Of a stretch of DNA of 64,000 nt, positions 8,971-17,500 are shown one piece after another. The notes under the pieces are model-generated. The model was not told where the DNA came from. It searched no databases and saw only the letters and a program-made list of their open reading frames with translations. The translations under genes and the position numbers were made by a program. Position 1 is the stretch's first letter, and every line of letters begins with the position of its first letter. The DNA comes from Novosphingobium sp. FKTRR1. GTDB taxonomy: Bacteria; Pseudomonadota; Alphaproteobacteria; Sphingomonadales; Sphingomonadaceae. The stretch spans positions 186,001 through 250,000 of the forward strand of contig NZ_JAIZDA010000001.1 of assembly GCF_020404405.1 (NCBI RefSeq), written 5' to 3'.

Positions 8971-11364
8971 ATGTCACTGATCAAGACCACCACCCGCAAA
9001 GCGCGCAAACCTGATACAGCAGGCGATGGTTCGCCAGCCGATGCGCGTCAGGAGCGGATCAGGTCTCTCGACCTGCTCGAGACGCGGCTGCGCTGGCTGT
9101 CTTCGTGGATGATCCACAATGCCAACCACATCCGTCCCAAGCGCGACGGCCTGAAAGTGGGCGGACATCAGGCGAGTTGCGCGTCGATGACCGCGATCAT
9201 GGCCGCGCTCTATTTCCATGCGCTGCGGCCGCAGGACAAAGTCGCGGTAAAGCCCCATGCGGGCCCGCTTCTGCATGCAATTCACTACCTCTTGGGCAAC
9301 CAGTCGCTGGAGAAAATGCAGAATTTTCGCGGGTTGGGCGGAGTCCAAAGCTATCCCAGCCGGACCAAGGACAGCATTCCGGTGGACTTTTCGACCGGTT
9401 CGGTCGGACTTGGCGTGGCTGTCACCGCGTTTTCCAGCCTTGTTCAGGACTACCTGATCGCCCACGGGCAGCTGTGCGAGGCGGACGCCGGGCGGATGAT
9501 CGCGCTGATGGGCGATGCCGAACTGGACGAGGGCAACATTTACGAATGCCTGATCGAGGGCTACAAGCACGATCTGCGCAACTGCTGGTGGGTGGTCGAC
9601 TACAACCGCCAGTCGCTCGACAGCACCACGGCAGACCGCATGTTCCGGCGCTTTGACGATATCTTCGAGACGTGCGGCTGGCGGGTGATCACGCTCAAGC
9701 ATGGCAAGCTGCAGCAGGCCGCGTTCAAGCGCCCCGGCGGTACCGCAATCGCGCAATGGATCGAAACCTGCCCCAACGCCGAATTCGCGGTGCTGACGTA
9801 TCAGGGTGGTGCGGCGTGGCGTGAACGGTTGTTGGCGGACATAGGCACACAGCCACATGTCAGAGAACTGCTCGCCAGCTTTGACGATGAAGCGCTTGGC
9901 CGCCTGATGACCAACCTTGGCGGGCATTGCACCGAAACGCTGATCGATGCGTTCGATTCAGCGAACGATGACCGCCCGACGCTGTTCATCGCCTATACCG
10001 TCAAAGGGCACAGCCTGCCGCTGGCCGGGCACAAGGACAACCATTCGGGCATGATGAACCCTCCCCAGATCGCGCAACTGCGCGCCAGTCTGGGCATTGC
10101 CGAGGGTGAGGAATGGGAGCCATGGGCAGGGCTTGGCAGCAATGTGGCAGCGCAATTGAAGGCCTTCGTCGACGCTTGCGCGCTGGCGAAAAAGCCGCCT
10201 GAACCGACCGCACCTGCCGTTCCGGTGCCGGCGCGATTGCCGGTTCCCGATGGCGCCGAGCAATCGACGCAAGCCGCGTTCGGCCGCATCCTGCTCGATC
10301 TGGCGAAGTCTGGCGAGGCGCTGGCCGACCGCATCGTCACCACCGCGCCTGATGTGACCCAGACCACCAACCTTGGCGCCTTCGTCAACCAGCGCGGGCT
10401 GTTCCGCCGTCAGGAACTGGCCGACGTATTCCAGAAGGCCAAGATTCCCTCAGCCCAGAAGTGGGCGCAACATGCGGCGGGCCAGCACATCGAACTGGGC
10501 ATTGCCGAGAACAATTTCTTCCTGATGCTGGCCTCGCTGGGGCTGGCGGCGCCACATTTCGGCACACGCCTGCTGCCGGTGGGCACGGTCTATGACCCGT
10601 TCATCGCGCGCGGCCTCGATGCGCTGAACTATGGCTGCTATCAGGATGCCCGGTTCCTGCTGGTCGGCACCCCATCGGGGATCACACTGGCTGCCGAAGG
10701 GGGCGCGCACCAGTCGATCAACACACCGCTGATCGGCATGGGCCAGCCCAACCTCACCTACTTCGAACCGGCCTATGCCGACGAAGTAGCGCTGATGATG
10801 CGCTGGGCATTTGCGGACATGCAGCAGCCCGATGGCAGTTCCGCCTATCTGCGCCTGTCGACCCGCGTCATCCCGCAGATCGAACGGCAGGATGACGCAT
10901 GGGAGCAGGACGCGCTGCAAGGCGGCTATTGGCTGCGTCGGCCAGGTCCGGGCGCGGAAGCGGCGATCGTGTTCACCGGCGTCGTCGCCCCCGAAGCGCT
11001 GCAAGCGTGGGAGCAGATGGCCGACGACATACCCGGACTGGGCCTGCTCAACGTTACGTCGCCCGATCTGCTGCACCGCGGCTGGTCGGCTTCGCGCAAT
11101 GCCCGCTGGACAGACGGTGTGCGCAGGCCATCGTTTGTCGAAAACCTGCTCGGCGCGCTGAAACCGGACGCGGGGCTGATCACCGTGATCGACGGCGCTC
11201 CCGGTGCCCTGTCATGGCTGGGCGCGGTCAGGGGCATGCGCGTGAGCCCGCTTGGTGTCGACCGGTTCGGGCAGACCGGCGACCTGCCCGACCTGTACCG
11301 GACTTATCGGCTCGACAGCGAAGCGATCATCGAAGCGGCTGCCGACCTGTTTGTCAGGGACTGA
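8971..11364 (+). CDS. Homodimeric PDH-E1 / transketolase-like ThDP enzyme
   Basis: A 797-residue thiamine-diphosphate enzyme of the AceE-like homodimeric E1 class. The N-terminal half has GGHQASCASM (His66), HAGPLLHAIHYLLGNQ and the ThDP/Mg motif GDAELDEGN...WWVVDYNRQSLD (residues 181-217). The central pyrimidine-binding half has IELGIAENNFFLMLASLGLA and GITLAAEGGAHQSINTP. A C-terminal transketolase domain follows. It is shorter than AceE (about 890 residues). No E2 or E3 gene is adjacent. An Lrp-type regulator diverges from it, an arrangement reminiscent of mdeB next to mdeR in Pseudomonas putida methionine catabolism (an E1-like protein assigned to 2-oxobutyrate), but no methionine gamma-lyase is seen here. 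The substrate is uncertain. Confidence 0.88.
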   Translation: MSLIKTTTRKARKPDTAGDGSPADARQERIRSLDLLETRLRWLSSWMIHNANHIRPKRDGLKVGGHQASCASMTAIMAALYFHALRPQDKVAVKPHAGPLLHAIHYLLGNQSLEKMQNFRGLGGVQSYPSRTKDSIPVDFSTGSVGLGVAVTAFSSLVQDYLIAHGQLCEADAGRMIALMGDAELDEGNIYECLIEGYKHDLRNCWWVVDYNRQSLDSTTADRMFRRFDDIFETCGWRVITLKHGKLQQAAFKRPGGTAIAQWIETCPNAEFAVLTYQGGAAWRERLLADIGTQPHVRELLASFDDEALGRLMTNLGGHCTETLIDAFDSANDDRPTLFIAYTVKGHSLPLAGHKDNHSGMMNPPQIAQLRASLGIAEGEEWEPWAGLGSNVAAQLKAFVDACALAKKPPEPTAPAVPVPARLPVPDGAEQSTQAAFGRILLDLAKSGEALADRIVTTAPDVTQTTNLGAFVNQRGLFRRQELADVFQKAKIPSAQKWAQHAAGQHIELGIAENNFFLMLASLGLAAPHFGTRLLPVGTVYDPFIARGLDALNYGCYQDARFLLVGTPSGITLAAEGGAHQSINTPLIGMGQPNLTYFEPAYADEVALMMRWAFADMQQPDGSSAYLRLSTRVIPQIERQDDAWEQDALQGGYWLRRPGPGAEAAIVFTGVVAPEALQAWEQMADDIPGLGLLNVTSPDLLHRGWSASRNARWTDGVRRPSFVENLLGALKPDAGLITVIDGAPGALSWLGAVRGMRVSPLGVDRFGQTGDLPDLYRTYRLDSEAIIEAAADLFVRD

Positions 11365-11365
11365 T

Positions 11366-11393
11366 CGCAGGGCGCAGGGCGCAGGGCGCAGGG
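11366..11393. repeat. Four tandem copies of a 7-bp unit
   Basis: CGCAGGG is repeated four times without interruption between the stop codon of the E1-like gene (11364) and the end of the convergent EamA gene (11400). It is non-coding and G-rich on one strand. It may be a slippage-prone spacer; no function can be assigned. Confidence 0.85.
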
Positions 11394-11399
11394 GTTGGC

Positions 11400-12281
11400 T
11401 CAGGCATGCTCCTGCGTCTCGACAATGGGTGCGCCGGTGCGACGGATCGCCACCAGCAACACGCCTGCCAGAGCCACGCCAGTGCCTAGCAGAAGCCTTG
11501 CGTCGAGATGGTCGCCGGTAAACAGGACGCCAAGCGTGATGGTCGCAACCGGCGTCATCAGCGTCAGCGGGGCGATCAGGTTCGCCTCGTACCGCGCGAT
11601 CAGGCCGTAATAGGCGGTGTGCGCAAAGACCGAGACGATCAGCGCCGAAAACACCACCGCGCCGACGAACGGCCACCCGGCAGCAGAGGCCGTGGCCATC
11701 TGGTGACTTTCCAGCAGGGCCGAAGCCGGTGCCAGCGCCGCGAACGAGGTCAACCCGACCCAAGCCTGAAAGCGCAGGGCGCTGACCTGCTCCATCTGCT
11801 TCATCATGATGGCGCCGAACGATCCGGCCAGCGCCGCCCCCAGCACGAACGTCAGCCCGCCGGACAATCGCAAACCGGGTTGCCAGACCACCACCAACAC
11901 GCCGCTCAACGCCAAGAGGATGCCGATGCCACGGCGCCAATGGATGCGCTCTTTCAGCAGCACCACAGACAGCAGCGTGGTGATCGGCACGCTGGCCTGC
12001 ACCACCACGGCAGCGGCTGAGGGCGAGGAGGTTTGCAGACCGACGAACATCAGCGCGAAATTGCCACCACCCATCAGCAACCCCACCGCCACAATCCGCC
12101 ACACCGGACGCGGGATGGGCAGAAGCCATGGCAGCGTGAGCAACGCGACCAGCGCAAAGCGCACGGCGGCATAGAACAGCGGCGGCACCATCCAGTGCGC
12201 CACCACGATCTTGCTGAGCACATTGCTCATCGCCCAGAACACGCAGACCAGAACCAGCAGGGCAAAATCACGTGGCCGCAT
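11400..12281 (-). CDS. EamA/DMT-superfamily transporter
   Basis: A 293-residue integral membrane protein with ten predicted helices made of two repeated EamA halves. The first begins FALLVLVCVFWAMSNVLSKIVV and includes LMFVGLQTSSPSAAAVVVQASVPITTLL. The second includes GLTFVLGAALAGSFGAIMMKQ and AYYGLIARYEANLIAPLTLMTPVATITLGVL. Family members export amino acids, purines or other metabolites; the substrate cannot be told from sequence. The start is the ATG at 12279-12281, which gives the standard short N-terminus. It lies downstream of the capsule export gene on the same strand, but a strong hairpin separates them. Confidence 0.92.
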   Translation of the reverse strand: MRPRDFALLVLVCVFWAMSNVLSKIVVAHWMVPPLFYAAVRFALVALLTLPWLLPIPRPVWRIVAVGLLMGGGNFALMFVGLQTSSPSAAAVVVQASVPITTLLSVVLLKERIHWRRGIGILLALSGVLVVVWQPGLRLSGGLTFVLGAALAGSFGAIMMKQMEQVSALRFQAWVGLTSFAALAPASALLESHQMATASAAGWPFVGAVVFSALIVSVFAHTAYYGLIARYEANLIAPLTLMTPVATITLGVLFTGDHLDARLLLGTGVALAGVLLVAIRRTGAPIVETQEHA

Positions 12282-12377
12282 GCGGAGTTGAGCCTTTCGC
12301 GCGTCGATTAAGCGCTCCCTTAAGGAGCCTTCGCGCATTGTGCAAACCCGGCGCGCGGATCGCTGCCAGCCCGAACG

Positions 12378-12419
12378 GAAGCGGCACCGGCTTCCACTCA
12401 GGAAACCGGTGCCGCTTTC
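12378..12419 (-). terminator. Strong hairpin at the end of the capsule operon
   Basis: GAAGCGGCACCGG (12378-12390) pairs with CCGGTGCCGCTTTC (12406-12419), with further CTTCC/GGAAA pairing around a short loop. It lies 28 bp beyond the stop codon of the polysaccharide export gene and before the EamA gene on the same strand. There is no long U-tract, so it could be a Rho-dependent 3' end or a processing stem rather than a classical intrinsic terminator. Confidence 0.6.
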
Positions 12420-12446
12420 TGCCAGACCTTGCCGCAGCGCGATGGC

Positions 12447-13649
12447 TCAATAATCGTAGGCGCCGCCGTATTGGGCGCGCTTGAAGATGCTGGCGACCGA
12501 GTTGATCAGGCCGGCCAGCTTGCCCACCTGCACTGCCTCGGACGTCGAAACGAACACAAGATCCTGATCGCGCATTGCGAAACTTTGCGCCAGCAGCAGA
12601 CCGTCGGCCGACTTGAAGTTCACCTGATAGACTACCGGCACCATATCGCCGACGGTCAGATAATCGGGCAGCGGCGCGACGCGCAGCTTCTTGGCCACTT
12701 CCAGCTTTTCGTAACGGATGACATAGACGCCATAGGGATCGGCCTGTTTGTCGATCAGGCCGCCGCCGTTGCCGATGGCCTCGGCCAGAGTGAGGCGCGA
12801 CTTGCCGAAATAGACCTCGTTCTGCTTGTTGGTCGCGCCCAGCACGACGACGCTTTGCGGTTCGTGGTCGAGCGTGACGAGATCGCCGGGCTTGAGGTAG
12901 ATGTTCTGCGCCGGGTCGCGCAGCACCGTGGGCAGACGCAGCGAGCGTACTTCGCCACCGCGCGTCAGCTGGACCAGCATGTCGCGCGCTTTGCCGCTGG
13001 TGCCACCGGCGGTCGCGACCGCATCGAGCAGACGGGTGCCGCTGACCGCCAGCGGGAAGCGACCGGGATGGTTGACGTCGCCGGTCACGGTTACCGCGTT
13101 GTCGGTGGTCTGGACGATCTGCACGAGCGCCTGCGTGTTGTCGGCCTTGCCCCGCAAGGCCTGAAGGATCGCTGCCTGCACCTGACGCGGGGTCTTGCCG
13201 GCAGCCTGAATGTCCCCGGCAAAGGGCACGATGATCATGCCCGACTGGTCGACGGTCTGGTTGGGTACGGTGGCAGACTGCGCACCGACCAGCCCCTGGG
13301 CATTGGTCATCGGGCCAAGCAGGCCGCTGCCGAATTCCCACAGCGTGACCGACAGCATGTCGCCGACGTGGATCACGTCCTGCGGCACGGGCTGGGCACT
13401 GGCGAGCGGCTTGAAGTCATCGACGGTGCCACCACTCAATTCCTTGAGCACGATCCGGTCGACCGGGATCAGCACGAACGGCGCGCCGGTTGCGGCAGCC
13501 TCGCGGCTGATACCGGGCGACATCGGGCCGGACACCGGCATCGACGCGCAGCCGGACGTCAACAGGGCGAGCGAGCCGAGCACGACGCCGGAAAGGAGGG
13601 TGGACTTGTGGCCGGAGCGCACAGCGAGCGTCTGGGGGTCTTGTTGCAC
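12447..13649 (-). CDS. Outer-membrane polysaccharide export lipoprotein (OPX, BexD/KpsD type)
   Basis: A 400-residue protein with a lipoprotein signal (LALLTSG|C, Cys at about residue 34). The polysaccharide export domain begins QDVIHVGDMLSVTLWEFG and DQSGMIIVPFAGDIQAAGKTPRQVQ, followed by SLBB/ligand-binding beta-grasp repeats (ALVQIVQTTDNAVTVTGDVNHPGRFPL; NIYLKPGDLVTLDHEPQSVVVLGA; later VGDMVPVVYQV). It forms the outer-membrane channel through which an ABC-exported capsular glycan leaves the cell. The start appears to be GTG at 13649. It is the last gene of the minus-strand export unit, 8 bp downstream of the methyltransferase, and its partners are the KpsE/KpsM/KpsT-like proteins upstream. 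Confidence 0.93.
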   Translation of the reverse strand: MQQDPQTLAVRSGHKSTLLSGVVLGSLALLTSGCASMPVSGPMSPGISREAAATGAPFVLIPVDRIVLKELSGGTVDDFKPLASAQPVPQDVIHVGDMLSVTLWEFGSGLLGPMTNAQGLVGAQSATVPNQTVDQSGMIIVPFAGDIQAAGKTPRQVQAAILQALRGKADNTQALVQIVQTTDNAVTVTGDVNHPGRFPLAVSGTRLLDAVATAGGTSGKARDMLVQLTRGGEVRSLRLPTVLRDPAQNIYLKPGDLVTLDHEPQSVVVLGATNKQNEVYFGKSRLTLAEAIGNGGGLIDKQADPYGVYVIRYEKLEVAKKLRVAPLPDYLTVGDMVPVVYQVNFKSADGLLLAQSFAMRDQDLVFVSTSEAVQVGKLAGLINSVASIFKRAQYGGAYDY

Positions 13650-13657
13650 GTTGGACC

Positions 13658-14749
13658 TCAGCTTGGCTTGCGAAGAACGAGATGCTGCTTGATTACCGCG
13701 ACGTCTTCGTCGGCCATCGCGGCAAAGGGCGAAACCAGCCGGGCCTTGAGCGCGGCGGGCAAATCGGTGGTGATCCGCTGGTCGGTAATGACCTCGAACC
13801 CGGCGGCAAGCGCCGCAGCGGTGATCTGCGGGGCGCGCAGGCGGTTCATGTTGGGCGGCGCGACCTCGTCGGTCAGGAACGACAGCGGGCCGAACTGATC
13901 ATCGCCACGATAGCTGCGATGATCGGCAAGGTCGTTGAAGTGATAGGCGATTCCGCCCGGCGCCATCAGCTCATGGCTGCGGCGGAAGATCGCATCGATG
14001 TCGGTCACATGTTCAAGCACCGCGAACGACGTGAACAGCGCGATCGAACCGGGCACCAGATCGCAGGTCAACACGTCCTCGCTGATCAGGCGGACCTTGC
14101 CGTCCATCGCCTCGACCCCGCCCCAGAAGTCACCGCGTTCGAACGCGGCAACGTCGATCCCGCGCAATGCGGTCAGGATCTCATGCGGCTTGTGACCGGG
14201 CCAGGTGTAGCGGCCGGGGAACATCTTCACGTTGGCGAGGATTTCGTACATCGAGACGGCGCTGAAATTGTCGGTGCGCGGCGGCAGCAGATCGACGCCA
14301 CAAGCCGGGGTCAGCCCGTTGAGGAAGAAGTAGAACGACAGCCCCAGAGGGTCGTGCGCACCGCAGCCTAGCTCGATGAAGCCGCCCTCGGGCAGCGGCA
14401 GATCCTTGACGAACCCGGCCAGCGACTTGACCTTGGCGCGCAGCTTGACATGCCCGTGCTTCGATCCGCCGCCGTTCTGGATTGCGCGCGCAAGAAACAG
14501 CAGATTGTTGAGCTTTTCCTTACTGTTGACGTTCGATTCGTACATCGCAGGCAGGCTATCGATCAGCAACTTGGTGGCCCGGTCGGTCTGCTTGCGCGAC
14601 ACCAGTTCCAGGATGGCATCCTGCAGCCCCTTTTCCGAGAAGCGCCGGGTCTGCAGATCGATGACGGCCCGCGAGGCGCGCGCGTTGGCGCGGTCGGGCG
14701 CGTCATTCGATACCGCCACTGCGGCGATCGGGCGCAGGCCATTGGTCAT
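13658..14749 (-). CDS. Class I SAM-dependent methyltransferase-like protein
   Basis: A 363-residue protein. An N-terminal helical region (about residues 1-115) precedes a Rossmann-type methyltransferase core with the SAM-binding motif GGFIELGCGAHDPLG. Later come GSIALFTSFAVLEHVTDIDAIFRRSHELMAPGG, resembling motif III/IV of class I enzymes, and IAYHFNDLADH. Its ATG overlaps the stop of the GSCFA gene in an ATGA, so the two are translationally coupled. Within a capsule export operon it probably methylates a sugar or caps the glycan, but the acceptor is unknown. The long helical N-terminus is unusual. Confidence 0.8.
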   Translation of the reverse strand: MTNGLRPIAAVAVSNDAPDRANARASRAVIDLQTRRFSEKGLQDAILELVSRKQTDRATKLLIDSLPAMYESNVNSKEKLNNLLFLARAIQNGGGSKHGHVKLRAKVKSLAGFVKDLPLPEGGFIELGCGAHDPLGLSFYFFLNGLTPACGVDLLPPRTDNFSAVSMYEILANVKMFPGRYTWPGHKPHEILTALRGIDVAAFERGDFWGGVEAMDGKVRLISEDVLTCDLVPGSIALFTSFAVLEHVTDIDAIFRRSHELMAPGGIAYHFNDLADHRSYRGDDQFGPLSFLTDEVAPPNMNRLRAPQITAAALAAGFEVITDQRITTDLPAALKARLVSPFAAMADEDVAVIKQHLVLRKPS

Positions 14750-16437
14750 TGAACGTCTACCTCTTCATATATGTCATCGAAGTCCGGCTGAAACGCCGGT
14801 GCCGCATCCACCGGTATCGGTGCGATGCTGTCCCACGCCCACAGCCGCAAGCGGGCGAGCCGATCGGTCTGCGCCGGATTGCCGGGATGGATCGTGTCGA
14901 GCAGCGCCTGCGCCTCACTACGCCGGCCCGTCTGCAACAGCAGATCGGCATAATCGAGCAGGACGCGCGCATCGTCGTCGGACAGATCGAGCGCGGCCTC
15001 GAACAGCCGCAAGGCCGCATCGAACTGGCGCCTTGCGGCATAAGCCACGCCGAGCAGCCGGAACGGCTCGGCCGTGCGCGGGTTGGACGCCGACCAGCCT
15101 TGCGCCACCATGCGCGCCGCTTCCAGATCGCCTTGCGCCAGTTGCGCATTGAGTTTGGTCGCCCAGAATTGCCCACGTGCGGCGCGACGGGTCGGCTCGT
15201 GCTGCAATAGCGCAAGAGCCCCAGCCACATCACCGCGCGACAACGCGATCCGGGCGCGGGTCAGGTCTTGCTCATCGGCAGGCACCCGATCGCCGACGTG
15301 GCCCAGCGCGCGCTCGAGCAGGTCCATGCGCCCAGCCTTGGCCGCCGCGCCGTAAAGCGCCATCGCCAGGGCCGGATCGGCCGCCAGCAGATCTTCGCGC
15401 TCGGCCAGCAGGGTCAGCGCCGCCATCGGGTTTTCCGCTATGGTCGCGGCAATGTCCTGCGGCCCGAGAGCGTCAGCGCCAACATAGGCGCGGATCATGC
15501 GCGTGGTGTTGAGCCAGATCGCACCATGAGTCGGGTGCACCATGTCATCTTCCAGCGCTGCGCCGCGCTCGGACAGAGTGACAGATTCGAAGCTAGGGTA
15601 GTAATCGACCCAATCGTGGCGCAGGCAAACAGCCTCAGCCGCAGCGCGCAGCACAGCCTTGGAATATGTGTTGGCCAGCATCACGTCCTGCGCGCGGAAG
15701 GTGGACGTCAGCGGAACCGGCGACACGGTCATCATCACCCGCAAGTCCGGGTGCCCGTAGTTGCGCAGCAGGGCGAGGATTTCCTCCAGCCCCGCCAGCA
15801 CATCGGCATAGTCGAGCACATGCAACTGAAACCTCTCGGGCCATCGGCGCAGCAACGACCGACGCGGCGCGGTGTTGAGGTAAATCCCGGTCCAGGTGTC
15901 GAACCAGCATTCCGCCAGCCCGAGCGTCACGATCACCACCCGGCAATCGCGCACCGCCTGATAGCCCGCCAGAATGGCCCGCCGCCGCGCGCGCACGACA
16001 TCGAGTGACGTCGGTTTGATCGCGTGGTTGAGATGGAGATCGACGAACTTGCCGGGGGTCACCTCGACGAATGCCTGATCTTCGGTGAACGGACAAGCCG
16101 GGTCGAGCGCCCAGCGCAGTTCGTTGCGGATCGAGGGCACGCCGTAGTTGTTGAGGATGTTGTGGCCGATCAGCGCGAACTGCGGATCGGCCTTCACCGC
16201 CGCGCGCGACGGGATGGCAAAGCCGCACTGTTCAAGCATCGTCTCGACATGGCGGGCAAAGCACGAACCGATCGTGAAGATCGGCTCCCCGGCCGCCAGC
16301 TTGAACGAGGGGGTGAAACCCGGTTTGGCGAGCGGTTCCAGCCGACTGCCGAACGACCCGCGCATCGGCCATGTGGCGGCAGGGTTGGCCTTGAGGTTGG
16401 CCATGGCATCGGGGCCGGACAGGGTCAGCAGCGGCAT
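14746..16437 (-). CDS. GSCFA-domain protein with C-terminal TPR repeats
   Basis: A 563-residue protein. The N-terminal GSCFA domain (about residues 45-320) has FTIGSCFARHVE (56-65), VIVTLGLAECWFD, VMMTVSPVPLTSTF and DWVDYYPSFESVT. The C-terminal part consists of alpha-helical TPR-like repeats, for example FRLLGVAYAARRQFDAALRLFEAALDLSDDD. GSCFA domains are distant relatives of SGNH-type esterase/acyltransferase folds and occur in glycan loci, though their reaction is not settled. No signal peptide is seen, so it is probably cytoplasmic. The ATG at 16435-16437 lies 5 bp after the preceding stop codon; a second ATG (16404) is possible. It may modify the glycan before export. Confidence 0.82.
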   Translation of the reverse strand: MPLLTLSGPDAMANLKANPAATWPMRGSFGSRLEPLAKPGFTPSFKLAAGEPIFTIGSCFARHVETMLEQCGFAIPSRAAVKADPQFALIGHNILNNYGVPSIRNELRWALDPACPFTEDQAFVEVTPGKFVDLHLNHAIKPTSLDVVRARRRAILAGYQAVRDCRVVIVTLGLAECWFDTWTGIYLNTAPRRSLLRRWPERFQLHVLDYADVLAGLEEILALLRNYGHPDLRVMMTVSPVPLTSTFRAQDVMLANTYSKAVLRAAAEAVCLRHDWVDYYPSFESVTLSERGAALEDDMVHPTHGAIWLNTTRMIRAYVGADALGPQDIAATIAENPMAALTLLAEREDLLAADPALAMALYGAAAKAGRMDLLERALGHVGDRVPADEQDLTRARIALSRGDVAGALALLQHEPTRRAARGQFWATKLNAQLAQGDLEAARMVAQGWSASNPRTAEPFRLLGVAYAARRQFDAALRLFEAALDLSDDDARVLLDYADLLLQTGRRSEAQALLDTIHPGNPAQTDRLARLRLWAWDSIAPIPVDAAPAFQPDFDDIYEEVDVQ

Positions 16438-16441
16438 CTCC

Positions 16442-17500
16442 TCAGCCCTCCCCGCTCGAGCGGCCAAACACGATTTCGGCGATCTTGCGGTTGACGTCGG
16501 TGCTGCAACTGCCGCCCTGCCGCACCCGGTTGCGCCAGAACATCACCCCGGCAAGACGGTCGGTCAGGATCGTCCGGCGCACGAACCGCGCGTCATCCAG
16601 CGTGGTCCCGGCCAGTTCGAAATTGATGATCAGGCGCTGCGGATCGACTTGCCCGCCCGCCGCGATCATCGCGCGCTGCGCCGCATAGCTGGCGGCAAGG
16701 CTGCCTTGCCGGTTCTTGCTCCACAGCATGATCGCAGTGTGATCGAACCGGCTGACGATGGCGTTGGCATTGGCGGCGGATATCCCGCCAAAGCGCTGCG
16801 AGGGCGCATCGAACGGATCGATCATCAGGAACGCCTTGCGACCGGCTCCGTGCACCAGTTGCGCGTACTTGGTCAGAAACTCCAGCGTCTGCGCAGCACT
16901 GCGTCCGTCCGACACTTCGTAATCGAGCATCAGTCCGGCGCCTGCCGGCAGCAGACCTTCGGGCAGGACGCAACGATCGGCCGGTCCGGTCAGCCCGTTG
17001 TCGCTCTGTGCCGTCTCGCTGGCATAGGTGATCCCGGCACCGAATGCGGTCACCGCCGCCTTGCCGCCCTGCCCAAGCAGCGTGGCTGCCTGCGCCAGCG
17101 TGCAGGCATCTGCGCGCGCGACCGAGGTGAACGGAGTGCGCTGCTTGCGCATTCCGGCGATGGACGGCTGGATGTTGGGCTTACGGATGACGGGCCGCCC
17201 ACCTTTGTCGGTGAACGGCGCATTGGAACGATTGGCCCATTGGAAATAGTACGTCGCGGTGCCACCGGCTGCATCGGCCAATCGGCCAAGTTGCATCGTC
17301 GCTGCCGCTGTCAGGGGGTAATAATCGTACCGCCGCGCTCGTGCCGACGGCGGTGGCGCCTGCTGGAACACCGCAAACGGCAGGCGCGTGTTGTCAGCCG
17401 CCGTAAAGCACGGCGCTTCAACCGGAGCGGCGCGCAACGGCACCGCCACGAGGGCGAGTGCCGCAGCCACAAGCCGGCATCCAGGCGCAAACCCCGGCAT
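16442..17500 (-). CDS. Secreted protein, probable TIM-barrel fold, unknown function
   Basis: A 352-residue protein with a signal peptide (MPGFAPGCRLVAAALALVAVPLRAAP). I do not recognise a named family. The mature part shows regularly spaced strands typical of a glycosidase-like (beta/alpha)8 barrel: AGLMLDYEVSDG, KAFLMIDPFDAPSQ, HTAIMLWSKN, LIINFELAG and GVMFWRNR. Acidic residues sit at strand ends (DYE, DPFD, NFE), as catalytic acids would. Several cysteines (CFTA, ACTL, DRCVLP, GGSCS) suggest a periplasmic or surface location. Its ATG overlaps the kpsT stop by one base (TGATG), placing it inside the export operon. A role in trimming or processing the exported glycan is inference. Confidence 0.7.
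   Translation of the reverse strand: MPGFAPGCRLVAAALALVAVPLRAAPVEAPCFTAADNTRLPFAVFQQAPPPSARARRYDYYPLTAAATMQLGRLADAAGGTATYYFQWANRSNAPFTDKGGRPVIRKPNIQPSIAGMRKQRTPFTSVARADACTLAQAATLLGQGGKAAVTAFGAGITYASETAQSDNGLTGPADRCVLPEGLLPAGAGLMLDYEVSDGRSAAQTLEFLTKYAQLVHGAGRKAFLMIDPFDAPSQRFGGISAANANAIVSRFDHTAIMLWSKNRQGSLAASYAAQRAMIAAGGQVDPQRLIINFELAGTTLDDARFVRRTILTDRLAGVMFWRNRVRQGGSCSTDVNRKIAEIVFGRSSGEG

Noticed and set aside
12429..13898. 489-codon plus-strand frame opposite the OPX lipoprotein
   Set aside because: It has no domain similarity; the minus strand carries a lipobox and polysaccharide-export motifs.
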